From Algivirga pacifica (GTDB lineage Bacteria > Bacteroidota > Bacteroidia > Cytophagales > Flammeovirgaceae): a stretch of DNA of 64,000 nt. Below, piece after piece: positions 27,422-35,891 of this stretch (its first letter is position 1; every line of letters starts with the position of its first letter). The DNA lies in NCBI RefSeq assembly GCF_039543525.1, contig NZ_BAABJX010000020.1:1-64000 (forward strand), read 5' to 3'. The notes below the pieces were generated by a model. The model searched no databases and was not told where the DNA came from. It saw nothing but the letters and a program-made list of their open reading frames with translations. A program made the translations under genes and the position numbers.

Positions 27422-30031
27422 CTAATAATGTAACTGGCTCAAAATCGTAGGGTCCTCAATCTTATCATCCTCTGAGAGCAACATGGCTTTGCTTAATACC
27501 AACGATAAACCACGATCCCCTTCAAATGGCAAGAATACTTTATCAGTATTGACTTCCTTCTTTCGGGCGGGTACGATACAGAGATATTGATCATTAGGTT
27601 CCATCAGGATATTCGTGCTTCCGATATGGATTTTATAGTTTCTAATTTTTCCTTTTACCTTTAGGAATTTCCCATCTACCTCTGCAACATTTCTGATTTT
27701 CAGACGAGGGATCAAGCGCTCTAAAATTGCTTTCCTGTTTTTGGCAACTTCTGTCAGATCACCGAAAGAATAGCTTTGCCAATAGTCACGGTATTGTGGT
27801 AGTCCACCGTTATCTCTCCACTCCGGATCATTTCCCACACTGCTGACCCCTACAAAGAGGTCCACATCTCTCATTACCTCTGAGAAAATGATTTTAGGGA
27901 TATCCACCAAAGGGATAGGTTCTCCACCTTCTTCTCTGACGAACCTCACCTGATCGGTCGCCACATAATACCATATCCCTGCATCATTGAAAGAATCGTC
28001 AGTAGCCACTTCATTGATCCAGTATTCTACCTTTAATTTTCTTTCTGGTAAATGAAGCATCGCTATATCGTTCTCTCTTCCGTCATCATAGGCTCCCATG
28101 AGCGAATAGGTCCATCCTCTTGTGGATGCCAGCGCACTAAATTGATGCTGCTTGAGTAGATGGGCCGCCATACGATTACTATAGGTACGGGTATTGACTT
28201 CTGCATCGGTCAATAAATAAAGCTCTCGGAACACTTGCTTAATGGGTTGTTGCCACTCCAAGGTTTCCATACGCTCTCTCCAAGCCAATATAGTGGTAGT
28301 CTCCGCATATACCGGATGCCATAAAGATACTTTTACCTGCTCCCAATCCATCTGTACAACAGCTCCTTGTATATCCTCCCAACGTCCATCTCTCCACAGT
28401 GCCGATACCTCTTGCTCCTTGGAGTGTAATATCCATAGCATACGCTGCGCCAATACGGCTGTTAACCCATGTGTTAAATAGTACTTCTCAAAATTCTCAT
28501 AGGTCCATTGACGTTCCAGTACAAAGGTTCTATCCAAACGATCTCTCTGAGCCGCATAGGTCTTTTGCAATTCCTTTACCTCCAGTTTTACCTTTTTCAA
28601 CTTATCGGCCAACTTACTGTCATTTTTCACAGCAGTAGGAACCGTCTTCTGTGGCTTCCCATCCGGTTTTATCCATTGCTGTAACACCTTCCCATTGGAT
28701 TGCAAGGTGATTTGTAAGGTATACTCTCCCAGCAACACTTCCTTATAGCCTTCTGTCAAACCATAAGAAGGTACGGAAAGGTCTCCGATCTCCTCTTCTG
28801 TCACCCCTAATTTACTCGCTGCTTCCTGCAAATACTTTCCGATGAGTTTACGGGTGTTCGCTTGCTTTATTCTCAAGCGAAGTCTGGATAAGTGGCTAAT
28901 TCCTTCCAACCCTCTACTATTTGCCAAGACATAAATACAGGCATTTCCAACGCTGGCGGCGGCTGGCCCCACCCCCGGTATTTTTCGATAGCAACGTTCA
29001 GCCAGATTAGCCAAAATGGAAAGTGTCTTGGTATCGTGAAATTGTACCATAGACCAAACCATTCCCTTCAAGAGATTTGAATTGGTCGTATTCAAGAATG
29101 TATAATAATGCCATCGTTCCGTATCTACACGCTCTTCCTTCATATTGGTCACCGCCTGTAACCATTCCTGTATGGTTTCTTTAAAAGGTTCTTTTTTAAA
29201 GGCATCCACCAATCCTTTGGCCGTTTTCAAGAATTTCTGGGTAGGCTTCCCTCCATTGGCTGAGGTGATGTATCTGAAATAAGCAAACCACTGTACCTGC
29301 TCTTCTTCTTTTTTTTCTTTGATCGTTTGATTGATCATTCTACCCCAGGCATCTTCTTCGTTGAGGTAGTATGGCAGTACCTCAGGCTTTTCACTACTTC
29401 CCTCCATCAGAATCTCCTGTATATTTTGCTTTAGCTTTTCCATGTTGGTTCTCCAACCATAATACTTTGGGTTACCTTGAAAATCATCCCAAGAGAGCAT
29501 TTCCCCTAAATAATTCTTCAATTTCGCAGAAGCTCCTTTTTGCTTTACCCTTCGCTCAATTTGCTTTACAAAGAACCCCAAAGGCCAATGTGCAAAGGAG
29601 TGATACCGCATCTTTACTGCCTTTCCATCACAGAATTTCATTTTTTGCATCAAGGCAATCCATTCCTCCTCTTCATAGTTGATTTTGGTTCGAAGCAATG
29701 CCTGCAGCAATAGCTCACAAAACCTTTTTTCTTTTCCCCTCAGTTTAATCTCCTCTGTGGTCAGCTCCTTATTCTTTCCAAAAATTTTGGATAAGACTCC
29801 GTCCCACCCTGCTTGTTGCCTGTCAGGCACAGGCAAGCTCAATGTAATAAAGCGATCAACACAGTATTCCACTGTTGCTTTCTTAAAAAAATCTCCTCCA
29901 TTCTTGAAGGTCTCATACGTTGGAAGTTGAGTAATTGGAGTACCCGAATACAGTGTACCCTGCTGTTGTGCTTCTAAAAATAACTGTAGCCAAAGTGGCG
30001 TTAATTCGGTTAATATTTCTTTCATATCCAT
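27422..30031 (-). CDS. DUF4132 family giant protein (869 aa)
   Basis: A soluble 869-residue protein without signal peptide. The N-terminal two thirds are mostly helical. From about 410 it has the DUF4132 pattern: a LTEGYKEVLLGEYTLQI beta motif, IKPDGK, and the segment YENFEKYYLTHGLTAVLAQR near 525. The C-terminal quarter (about 640-869) has the conserved block often annotated after DUF4132, with ALASTRGWTYSLMGAYDDGR and FGDLTEVAKNRKAILERL. E. coli YehI is a relative. The function is not established; relatives often sit with MoxR ATPases and vWA proteins, not seen here. Upstream on the same strand, beyond a 557-bp repeat block, lies the Gly-Gly-tailed protein. Confidence 0.8.
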   Translation of the reverse strand: MDMKEILTELTPLWLQLFLEAQQQGTLYSGTPITQLPTYETFKNGGDFFKKATVEYCVDRFITLSLPVPDRQQAGWDGVLSKIFGKNKELTTEEIKLRGKEKRFCELLLQALLRTKINYEEEEWIALMQKMKFCDGKAVKMRYHSFAHWPLGFFVKQIERRVKQKGASAKLKNYLGEMLSWDDFQGNPKYYGWRTNMEKLKQNIQEILMEGSSEKPEVLPYYLNEEDAWGRMINQTIKEKKEEEQVQWFAYFRYITSANGGKPTQKFLKTAKGLVDAFKKEPFKETIQEWLQAVTNMKEERVDTERWHYYTFLNTTNSNLLKGMVWSMVQFHDTKTLSILANLAERCYRKIPGVGPAAASVGNACIYVLANSRGLEGISHLSRLRLRIKQANTRKLIGKYLQEAASKLGVTEEEIGDLSVPSYGLTEGYKEVLLGEYTLQITLQSNGKVLQQWIKPDGKPQKTVPTAVKNDSKLADKLKKVKLEVKELQKTYAAQRDRLDRTFVLERQWTYENFEKYYLTHGLTAVLAQRMLWILHSKEQEVSALWRDGRWEDIQGAVVQMDWEQVKVSLWHPVYAETTTILAWRERMETLEWQQPIKQVFRELYLLTDAEVNTRTYSNRMAAHLLKQHQFSALASTRGWTYSLMGAYDDGRENDIAMLHLPERKLKVEYWINEVATDDSFNDAGIWYYVATDQVRFVREEGGEPIPLVDIPKIIFSEVMRDVDLFVGVSSVGNDPEWRDNGGLPQYRDYWQSYSFGDLTEVAKNRKAILERLIPRLKIRNVAEVDGKFLKVKGKIRNYKIHIGSTNILMEPNDQYLCIVPARKKEVNTDKVFLPFEGDRGLSLVLSKAMLLSEDDKIEDPTILSQLHY

Positions 30032-30588
30032 AGTATTTAGTTGAGCGCTACGCTGTTGAGCACTGCGTTGTTGAGAGCACCTTCGGTGCGTTGAGGGGGG
30101 GTAATTTTCAATGATTAATTTTCAATTTTCAATACAATGATTTTTCCATGGCAACAACACTGCATTACGAAAGGGTACTGATGAAAAGAAAGTTTTTAAT
30201 TTTCAATTACAGGGCATGTCATTAAAATCATTTTCTATGCTGATACTACGATGTAGGCCCTTGCGTCACGCAAGAATCTGCGAAAGAATAGTATTTCGAA
30301 GACCTATAAGGCTTGTTGTATCTTTTATAAACAGGCTTTGTAAAAGAATAGAAGTCCGTAGAGAACCATTATTGATTCTTTCTCCAGTAGTATGTATAAA
30401 CCTTAACCGATGTAGTAAATCGCTTGGTCCAAGAGTAATTTCTCACTCGTACCTCGTTCGGAATTTGAACTCTTGGACCAGTTCACTGCGATGTATCCCC
30501 GTAATATCCCTCTATTGAAAATTGAAAATTTCCTCAACGCACCGAAGGTGCCCTCAACAGCAAAGCGCTCAACAATGTCGTGCTCAAC
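30032..30588. repeat. 557-bp mosaic repeat block, copy A
   Basis: Fills the whole space between the DUF4132 start codon and the stop of the Gly-Gly protein. The outer modules are mutually inverted: TTGAGCGCTACGCTGTTGAG and GAGCACCTTCGGTGCGTTGAG on the left, their complements at 30533-30576 on the right, each with an adjacent TTTTCAA block. Inside are a 130-bp unit shared in reverse with 40545-40663 (containing TAGGCCCTTGCGTCACGCAAG), a segment AAAAGAATAGAAG shared with 35717-35729, and an 81-bp repeat. Copy B, rearranged, is at 35425-35890. Confidence 0.8.
30405..30485. repeat. 81-bp dispersed repeat, copy 2
   Basis: Here the cruciform arms are perfect: TGGTCCAAGAG (30426-30436) with CTCTTGGACCA (30470-30480). 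Copies 2 and 3 share a further 20 or so upstream bases (AGTAGTATGTATAAACC type) that copy 1 lacks. Confidence 0.85.
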
Positions 30589-30990
30589 TCACCCTCCTAC
30601 CAAAGGAGTTAATTTAATAAAACTGATGACCGTATGCTCTTGCAGCATTACTTCTTCGTGTAATTGTTCTGCCTGTAGATCATCTACTAAAACAAAGAAA
30701 CCGTTTTTCTGAAAAGCCTCTAACGCAACGTACACCTGCTTCTCATAATCTACCGGTTGGATACGTTTCTTGACTGTAGCATTAAGTTGCTCCTCTTCCA
30801 TTCTAGGCTGCACCAACCCACTGAAATACTCTGGTAGTTTTTGGTTATATGCTTCCACCTCAGCCTTTACTCTGGCTTCAATAAGCTCTTTAATGGAAAT
30901 ACATTCCTTTTCCATTTGCAATTGGAGTTCATGCAGCAACTCTCCCGTAGCAGACTCATCTTTAATAGTAATAGTTCTCATGGTTGGCAA
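30589..30990 (-). CDS. Small protein with MoaD/ubiquitin-like Gly-Gly C-terminus
   Basis: A 133-residue cytosolic protein. It begins with a beta-strand (RTITIKDES), then a helical middle (about 20-95) that includes a charged stretch. It ends with a strand-helix-strand region: FFVLVDDLQAEQL, then VMLQEHTVISFIKLTPLVGG at the exact C-terminus. A final hydrophobic strand, Pro and Gly-Gly is the hallmark of MoaD, ThiS and other beta-grasp sulfur carriers and ubiquitin-like modifiers. No activating E1/MoeB enzyme is in the window. A TATATTTG promoter box lies 21 bases upstream; Met4 may be the real start. Its neighbour is the DUF4132 giant. The beta-grasp assignment is inference. Confidence 0.7.
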   Translation of the reverse strand: MPTMRTITIKDESATGELLHELQLQMEKECISIKELIEARVKAEVEAYNQKLPEYFSGLVQPRMEEEQLNATVKKRIQPVDYEKQVYVALEAFQKNGFFVLVDDLQAEQLHEEVMLQEHTVISFIKLTPLVGG

Positions 30991-31010
30991 TGGTTTTCAA
31001 TGATAATAGA

Positions 31011-31018
31011 CAAATATA
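31011..31018 (-). promoter_or_regulatory. TAnnTTTG -7 box of the Gly-Gly protein gene
   Basis: The minus strand reads TATATTTG, an exact match to the Bacteroidota -7 consensus, ending 20 bases before the annotated ATG and 29 before Met4. No clear TTG at -33. Confidence 0.55.
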
Positions 31019-31114
31019 GAGGGGGAGAACGTAAAGGAGATAAGGAGTTCTTAATTTTTAATGAAGAGTGAGAAATTAATAATAGAGTTTATCACGGTTA
31101 ATTGTCTATGATTA

Positions 31115-31266
31115 AAAAAGCCTACTGAACTGCTTCTAGCGTGGGTTAATTTTCAATGATCAATTTTCAATTTTTAATTAAAATGAATCACTCCAAAGGC
31201 TGCTAAACTAGTTCTAGCGTGTATTAATTATTGAAAATTCATCATTGATCATTGAAAATTATAAAA
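31115..31266. repeat. Dispersed repeat with CTTCTAGCG ends (reverse copy of 16.7 kb)
   Basis: ACTGCTTCTAGCGTGGGTTAATTTTCAATGATC-type sequence opens the block and GTGTATTAATTATTGAAAAT closes it. Read in reverse, both ends match 16694-16745 and 16903-16962, but the middle is about 120 bases shorter here. Confidence 0.75.
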
Positions 31267-31289
31267 ACAAATCTTGTTGGAAGTACTGA

Positions 31290-32654
31290 TTATGGATTCT
31301 GTACACCCACCGGGCAGCCAATCAGCACCGAATTGATCAATAAAGCCTCAGCGGCTTCCTTAGACAGGACCCCTCCTTGATATTTCGGGTCAGCAAGCAA
31401 ATCAAGACCTTCCAACTGATATAGAGGACCAACTACTGTCACATTGGCGATAAGTGCAGAGGTTATCGGCTGTATACCCAATGCATTAGAACTACCGATC
31501 TCAAAACTACTGGCACCTCCTTTATCTGCTGCAAAAGGATTACGAATAAAATAAGCAAACTGTACCGTCCCTGAATATCCTGAATCCATGTCCATATCAT
31601 CATCCAGCGTACTAAAAGTCGCTACATAGGATATGTTCATTGTCCCTCCAAACCACTGAAAAGCATCATCTCCAGCATTGGCAATAATTATATGATGGGC
31701 CACTGTTTTGGAGCCGACACTTCCAAACGTTAAACTATTGATCTCATTGGAAGGGGTAATGGCAACCCCAGCATATTCCACTCTCCAGTAACTAAACGAG
31801 CCCGAACTATCCTCTGGATCATTCCCTCCGTACAAACCATCCCCCTCTTCCGTTCCTTGTATTCCTTCTACCAAAATATCCTCTCCTTTATTATTGGGTG
31901 CTTTACCAAGAAAAACGACACCTCCCCACTGTCCTCTATTCTTTGTTCCTACGGGAGCTGTTGTCGTAAAAACAATTGGCTCTTCGGGTGTGCCATTCGC
32001 ATTAATTTTTGCTCCTCTATTAAATATCAATACTCCTGCACCTCCCGCTACTGATACAGAACCAAAAATTACAGTCCCTGCTTCTATCGTCAAAGTGATC
32101 CCATCCTCCACAAATACCTGTCCTGACAATAAGTATTTATTATCTTTTGTCAAGGTAATATTGGTATCAATGCGTCCACTTAACGTCACTACAGTAGCTG
32201 GATCATACCCATAATCGATAAACTGCGGGTCTAACACCCACCAATTGGAATTAACATGCCATGCTTGATCAACAAAAGTCCCAAAAGCCCCAGGATAATC
32301 TACCAGTTGTAAAGAAGTCCCTTCTGTACTTTCCAATACCATATCCAAGCCCGGCTTTAAGGTCGGAAAGTCCTCTAAATTATAAAGGTTTAAATCAGCA
32401 GGAGATGGCTTACCAAACTCTTCGTTTGAGATAAAATCCCCTACATTTTCAGATGAAAGATAGCTTTCATAAGAATCAGGATTTACATACAAGGTAGTCG
32501 TATCATTTTTCAGGAATAGTATAGAACGAGCATCCGTATTCCCTGTGCCTACTTTGTCTATTTTCTCCTCTTCTGGAGGAAGCAAAATCTCAATTTTATC
32601 ACAACCTATGATCAAGCATAAGAGTAATATATAAATTAGTTTATAGGCTTTCAT
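31290..32654 (-). CDS. Beta-helix-like lipoprotein partner of TonB receptor (454 aa)
   Basis: A lipoprotein with lipobox IIGC (Cys18). From about 150 on it shows the parallel beta-helix pattern seen in a Bacteroidota family of secreted proteins: VFVEDGITLTIEAGTVIFG, EEPIVFTTT, RGQWGGVVFLGKAP, then GGNDPEDSSG and DDDMDMDSGYSG, the last two acidic and possibly calcium-binding. Relatives are usually encoded beside TonB-dependent receptors, as here: its start is three bases from the receptor stop. It probably binds a substrate at the cell surface. My recollection is that many relatives continue past the point where this one ends, so a shortened C-terminus is possible. Confidence 0.78.
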   Translation of the reverse strand: MKAYKLIYILLLCLIIGCDKIEILLPPEEEKIDKVGTGNTDARSILFLKNDTTTLYVNPDSYESYLSSENVGDFISNEEFGKPSPADLNLYNLEDFPTLKPGLDMVLESTEGTSLQLVDYPGAFGTFVDQAWHVNSNWWVLDPQFIDYGYDPATVVTLSGRIDTNITLTKDNKYLLSGQVFVEDGITLTIEAGTVIFGSVSVAGGAGVLIFNRGAKINANGTPEEPIVFTTTAPVGTKNRGQWGGVVFLGKAPNNKGEDILVEGIQGTEEGDGLYGGNDPEDSSGSFSYWRVEYAGVAITPSNEINSLTFGSVGSKTVAHHIIIANAGDDAFQWFGGTMNISYVATFSTLDDDMDMDSGYSGTVQFAYFIRNPFAADKGGASSFEIGSSNALGIQPITSALIANVTVVGPLYQLEGLDLLADPKYQGGVLSKEAAEALLINSVLIGCPVGVQNP

Positions 32655-32657
32655 AGG

Positions 32658-35198
32658 CTAGAACTTATAGCTAACATTCATCGAAAAATTTTGATACCTC
32701 AACCCCTCTTGTACAACATTATCTACTTCGTCATCGATTTCTGCATTCAAGTTAACATCAGCGACCTGATTGAATACTGTATTTAGAATATTTCCTACAC
32801 CCAAGTTCATCCCCCAATGCTTTCCAATCTTGTATGCCATCGTTGCGCTCAAAAAATGCTGAGGTTCTGTATACCTCGGGAAAGTCTCCACTCCATCAGC
32901 CACTGTAAAAAGGGCACTTCCCAAAAAATTATACCCCACCGTAAACACCCCTTTTTTATCTTCGGTAAAAAAGGTTAATCCTGCAGATGCTATCCAAGGT
33001 GTTTGCCCTTGCAAAGGACGGTTAGATAATACCTCATTCGTATCATCTCCCAGGTCAATATTACTAGCGATATAAGCTAAGTTTGCACTGAGTAATAAGT
33101 GACTTAATAAACTATTCTGATTATTACTCAGAAACTTAGAAAACTCCAGTTCAATCCCACTCACCTCTGCTTGTTCAGCATTTTGAAAAGTAAATAAAGG
33201 GACATCTGAACGAACAACATAGATCATCTCGATGGGGTCCTTAATTTGCTTGTAGAAAGGATTGAGACTCACATATTCATTATTTCCAAATTCGTATAAA
33301 AAGGCAAGATCAAAATTATGTAATTTAGCATCCTTTAAATCTACCGTTCCCTGTACATCTGAGCGGTAGTCAAAATCAAAGAAGATAAAAGGGGCTAACT
33401 CCCGAAAAGCCGGGCGATTTACTGAACGAGAATAAGAAAACTTCACCGCCATTCGATGATTGGAAGGTACATAGTTTACATTCACATAAGGTAAGAAACT
33501 GTCCGTATGATTATCGACCACTACATCTCCTGAGTTAAGTTTTTGGTTAAAATATTCATACCTAAAGCCCAAGGAACTTCTCCAGTTATCTGAAAATAAC
33601 ACCTCCCCTCCCGTATAAACCGCTACAAGTAAATTGCTGGCATCATACTCATCAAAAGGTGTCGTTCCATCTACAATATAATACCCTTCAGGACCAAAGT
33701 TTGCTGATTGATAGATATTGGGCAAGTCGCTTGCCAGCACCTGCAACAGGTCCGTAGAAGTTAAATTATCCTTAACGTTAGTAATTACACGCGCCTTAAA
33801 ATCCCGCTGATAATAATCCATCATCCCTCCAAATCGGAATTGCAACCAATCCTGCTGTGTCTGTTGTGTAATATCCACCCTACCGGCATAAGACTGATCC
33901 AACATATCACTCCCAAAACGGGCACCAATATCTGACTTAGAGGTTTCCGGTATGATCAATAGAAAAGGAGTATCCTCTATGCTAAAACTACTTTGAGCTG
34001 CAACTCTCCTCAAATCGGCATCCTCTCTGGTGGAGTTATTAAACCCTAAACTCCACGATACCTCTGTGAAATCTGTCCATTCATGTTGCCCTGATAAACG
34101 AAATAATAATAATTCTTTTTCCAGGGGACCGTATTGTGCAAAGTAGGCTTCCCCATTATTTTGAAGATTCACAAAATACCTGGAGATCGTTTTGTTCTCC
34201 CCTGAGTGACTATAGATTGCTCCGAAGGTCAGCGTATTGGCTTCATCAATTTTCCAGTTCCAGGTAGAATTTAGTGCAAGGTCAGCCTTAATTGAAAACA
34301 CTGCATCGGTACTATAATTTCTCAGAGTACTTGAAATTACATTTCCTCTTTGGTCAAAAACATACCCATCGTAACGAGCTCGATTAAAATGTATTCCTCC
34401 TTGAACACGTGAAAAAGACAAAGAATTAATCGTGGACAGCTGCATCTCTCCCTCTTTGAGAATCACCCTGCCCATCCCAAAACCAAAATTCAGATTAGGA
34501 ATTGCGGTCGTAGTTTCCAATGCCCACGTATTTTGCAGCTTAGCTCCTTCTGCAGCGGCTTCATTTCGACTCATCGCCTGTAGCTCTTCCCGACCTACAA
34601 TATCATTCTGAAAGTCTCTACGGTTGATTCCATATCCAAAAAAATCTACCAACTCACTGCCGTGCTCTTCATCCTTAATAAAATCTTGAAAGGTAAAGTT
34701 ATGCTGATACCCCACCCCAAAAGCTAGTTGGGTAAAATTCTCGCTCAATGCGGCATCCGATAGTATATCGACCACAGCTCCTCCCCATTCCCCAGGATTA
34801 TGATAATCACCAGACTTATAAACCTCAAAGGCTTGTACTGCTGCTCCAGGAACCAACCCCAAAGAAAATGCCTTGATATTTTGCTCGGTCACAGGAGCAA
34901 ATAAGCCATTCAACATTACATTCGTGTATCGTGGATTTAACCCTCGTACAGAAATCAACGCACCATTAGAAAAACTAATCCCTGCATTCCTTTTTAAAAG
35001 CCCCGTTAAGTTACCACCCAATAAAGAAATTGCTTTTTTATCTACGATGTTGGTGACCGCATAAGAATCAATATCATTTTGCCGTATATGATAATTGAGT
35101 TGTAAGGAATCACTAACATCCTTGGTCTGTGCATGTAGTACACTTCCTAAGGCCATAGCCCCCAGTAACAAGAAGAATGCGTGTAGTCTTATAAACAT
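32658..35198 (-). CDS. TonB-dependent outer-membrane receptor
   Basis: An 846-residue receptor with a signal peptide (1-23). The plug domain (about 40-150) has SVRGLNPRYTNVMLNGL and EVYKSGDYHNPGEWGGAVVDI. The 22-strand barrel ends in FSMNVSYKF, with the C-terminal Phe needed for outer-membrane assembly. The usual N-terminal carboxypeptidase-like domain of SusC proteins is absent, so it is a classic TonB receptor rather than a SusC. It forms an operon with the lipoprotein at 31290 (three-base gap). A perfect GTGAGCA array begins 32 bp upstream of the start and may control expression. The ligand is unknown. Confidence 0.93.
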   Translation of the reverse strand: MFIRLHAFFLLLGAMALGSVLHAQTKDVSDSLQLNYHIRQNDIDSYAVTNIVDKKAISLLGGNLTGLLKRNAGISFSNGALISVRGLNPRYTNVMLNGLFAPVTEQNIKAFSLGLVPGAAVQAFEVYKSGDYHNPGEWGGAVVDILSDAALSENFTQLAFGVGYQHNFTFQDFIKDEEHGSELVDFFGYGINRRDFQNDIVGREELQAMSRNEAAAEGAKLQNTWALETTTAIPNLNFGFGMGRVILKEGEMQLSTINSLSFSRVQGGIHFNRARYDGYVFDQRGNVISSTLRNYSTDAVFSIKADLALNSTWNWKIDEANTLTFGAIYSHSGENKTISRYFVNLQNNGEAYFAQYGPLEKELLLFRLSGQHEWTDFTEVSWSLGFNNSTREDADLRRVAAQSSFSIEDTPFLLIIPETSKSDIGARFGSDMLDQSYAGRVDITQQTQQDWLQFRFGGMMDYYQRDFKARVITNVKDNLTSTDLLQVLASDLPNIYQSANFGPEGYYIVDGTTPFDEYDASNLLVAVYTGGEVLFSDNWRSSLGFRYEYFNQKLNSGDVVVDNHTDSFLPYVNVNYVPSNHRMAVKFSYSRSVNRPAFRELAPFIFFDFDYRSDVQGTVDLKDAKLHNFDLAFLYEFGNNEYVSLNPFYKQIKDPIEMIYVVRSDVPLFTFQNAEQAEVSGIELEFSKFLSNNQNSLLSHLLLSANLAYIASNIDLGDDTNEVLSNRPLQGQTPWIASAGLTFFTEDKKGVFTVGYNFLGSALFTVADGVETFPRYTEPQHFLSATMAYKIGKHWGMNLGVGNILNTVFNQVADVNLNAEIDDEVDNVVQEGLRYQNFSMNVSYKF

Positions 35199-35230
35199 AA
35201 ATAAGGTTAAGGTGATGGGTTAGTGTGATA

Positions 35231-35286
35231 GTGAGCAGTGAGCAGTGAGCAGTGAGCAGTGAGCAGTGAGCAGTGAGCAGTGAGCA
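35231..35286. repeat. Heptanucleotide tandem array, GTGAGCA x8
   Basis: Eight perfect 7-base units. A decayed, inverted companion follows at 35324-35358 (CACTGCC, CACTGTT, CATTGTT, CACTGTT, CACTTAC), so the region can fold back on itself. The array lies 32 bp upstream of the TonB receptor start (minus strand). Confidence 0.97.
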
Positions 35287-35424
35287 AACTATTTCGCCTT
35301 ACTACCCTATCCAAATTTCTATTCACTGCCCACTGTTCATTGTTCACTGTTCACTTACGTAAGATAGGAGCACCTATTGTTTATTTCCATACACAACACC
35401 TGATAACCTTACATTGACATCGGT

Positions 35425-35890
35425 TGAACGCTACGCTGTTGAGCACTGCATTGTTGAGGGAATTTTTAATTTTCAATGATTAATTTTCAATTTTCAATTG
35501 CAGGACCTATTCTTAAAAATCATTTTCCATTCTGAACTGGTTCAAGAGTTCAAATTCCGAACGAGGTACGAGTAAGGAATTGCTCTTGGATCAAGTGGTT
35601 TACTACATCGATTAGGGTTTATACGTACTACTTTTGAACTAGAGATATATTCTTTACTCATACGAAATAAACCGTGATAAGCTCTAATGATTAATTTTCA
35701 ATTACAAGCCTGTTCATTAAAAGAATAGAAGCTCGTAAAGAACGATTATTGATCCTTTATCCTTAAACCAAAAAGCACTTAACTGTATGTTTACTTGGCG
35801 TTTAGTCCACTAATAATATCCCACTATTGAAAATTAATCATTGAAAATTGAAAATTAAGCCTTCCCTCAACAGCAAAATGCTCAACAAAG
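35425..35890. repeat. 466-bp mosaic repeat block, copy B
   Basis: Begins TTGAACGCTACGCTGTTGAGC and ends CTCAACAGCAAAATGCTCAAC, the same outer modules as copy A at 30032-30588, each with its TTTTCAA block. It contains an 81-bp repeat (inverted relative to copy A), the AAAAGAATAGAAG segment (35717-35729) and a truncated form of the CCTATTCTTAAAAATCATTTTCC unit. It ends two bases before the stop of the next gene. Confidence 0.8.
35533..35613. repeat. 81-bp dispersed repeat, copy 3 (inverted)
   Basis: Reverse orientation relative to copies 1 and 2, with four differences from copy 1 over 81 bases. Confidence 0.85.
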
Positions 35891-35891
35891 C

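Noticed and set aside
30216..30712. Plus-strand ORFs in mosaic block A
   Set aside because: They consist of intergenic repeat sequence and run antisense into the Gly-Gly protein gene.
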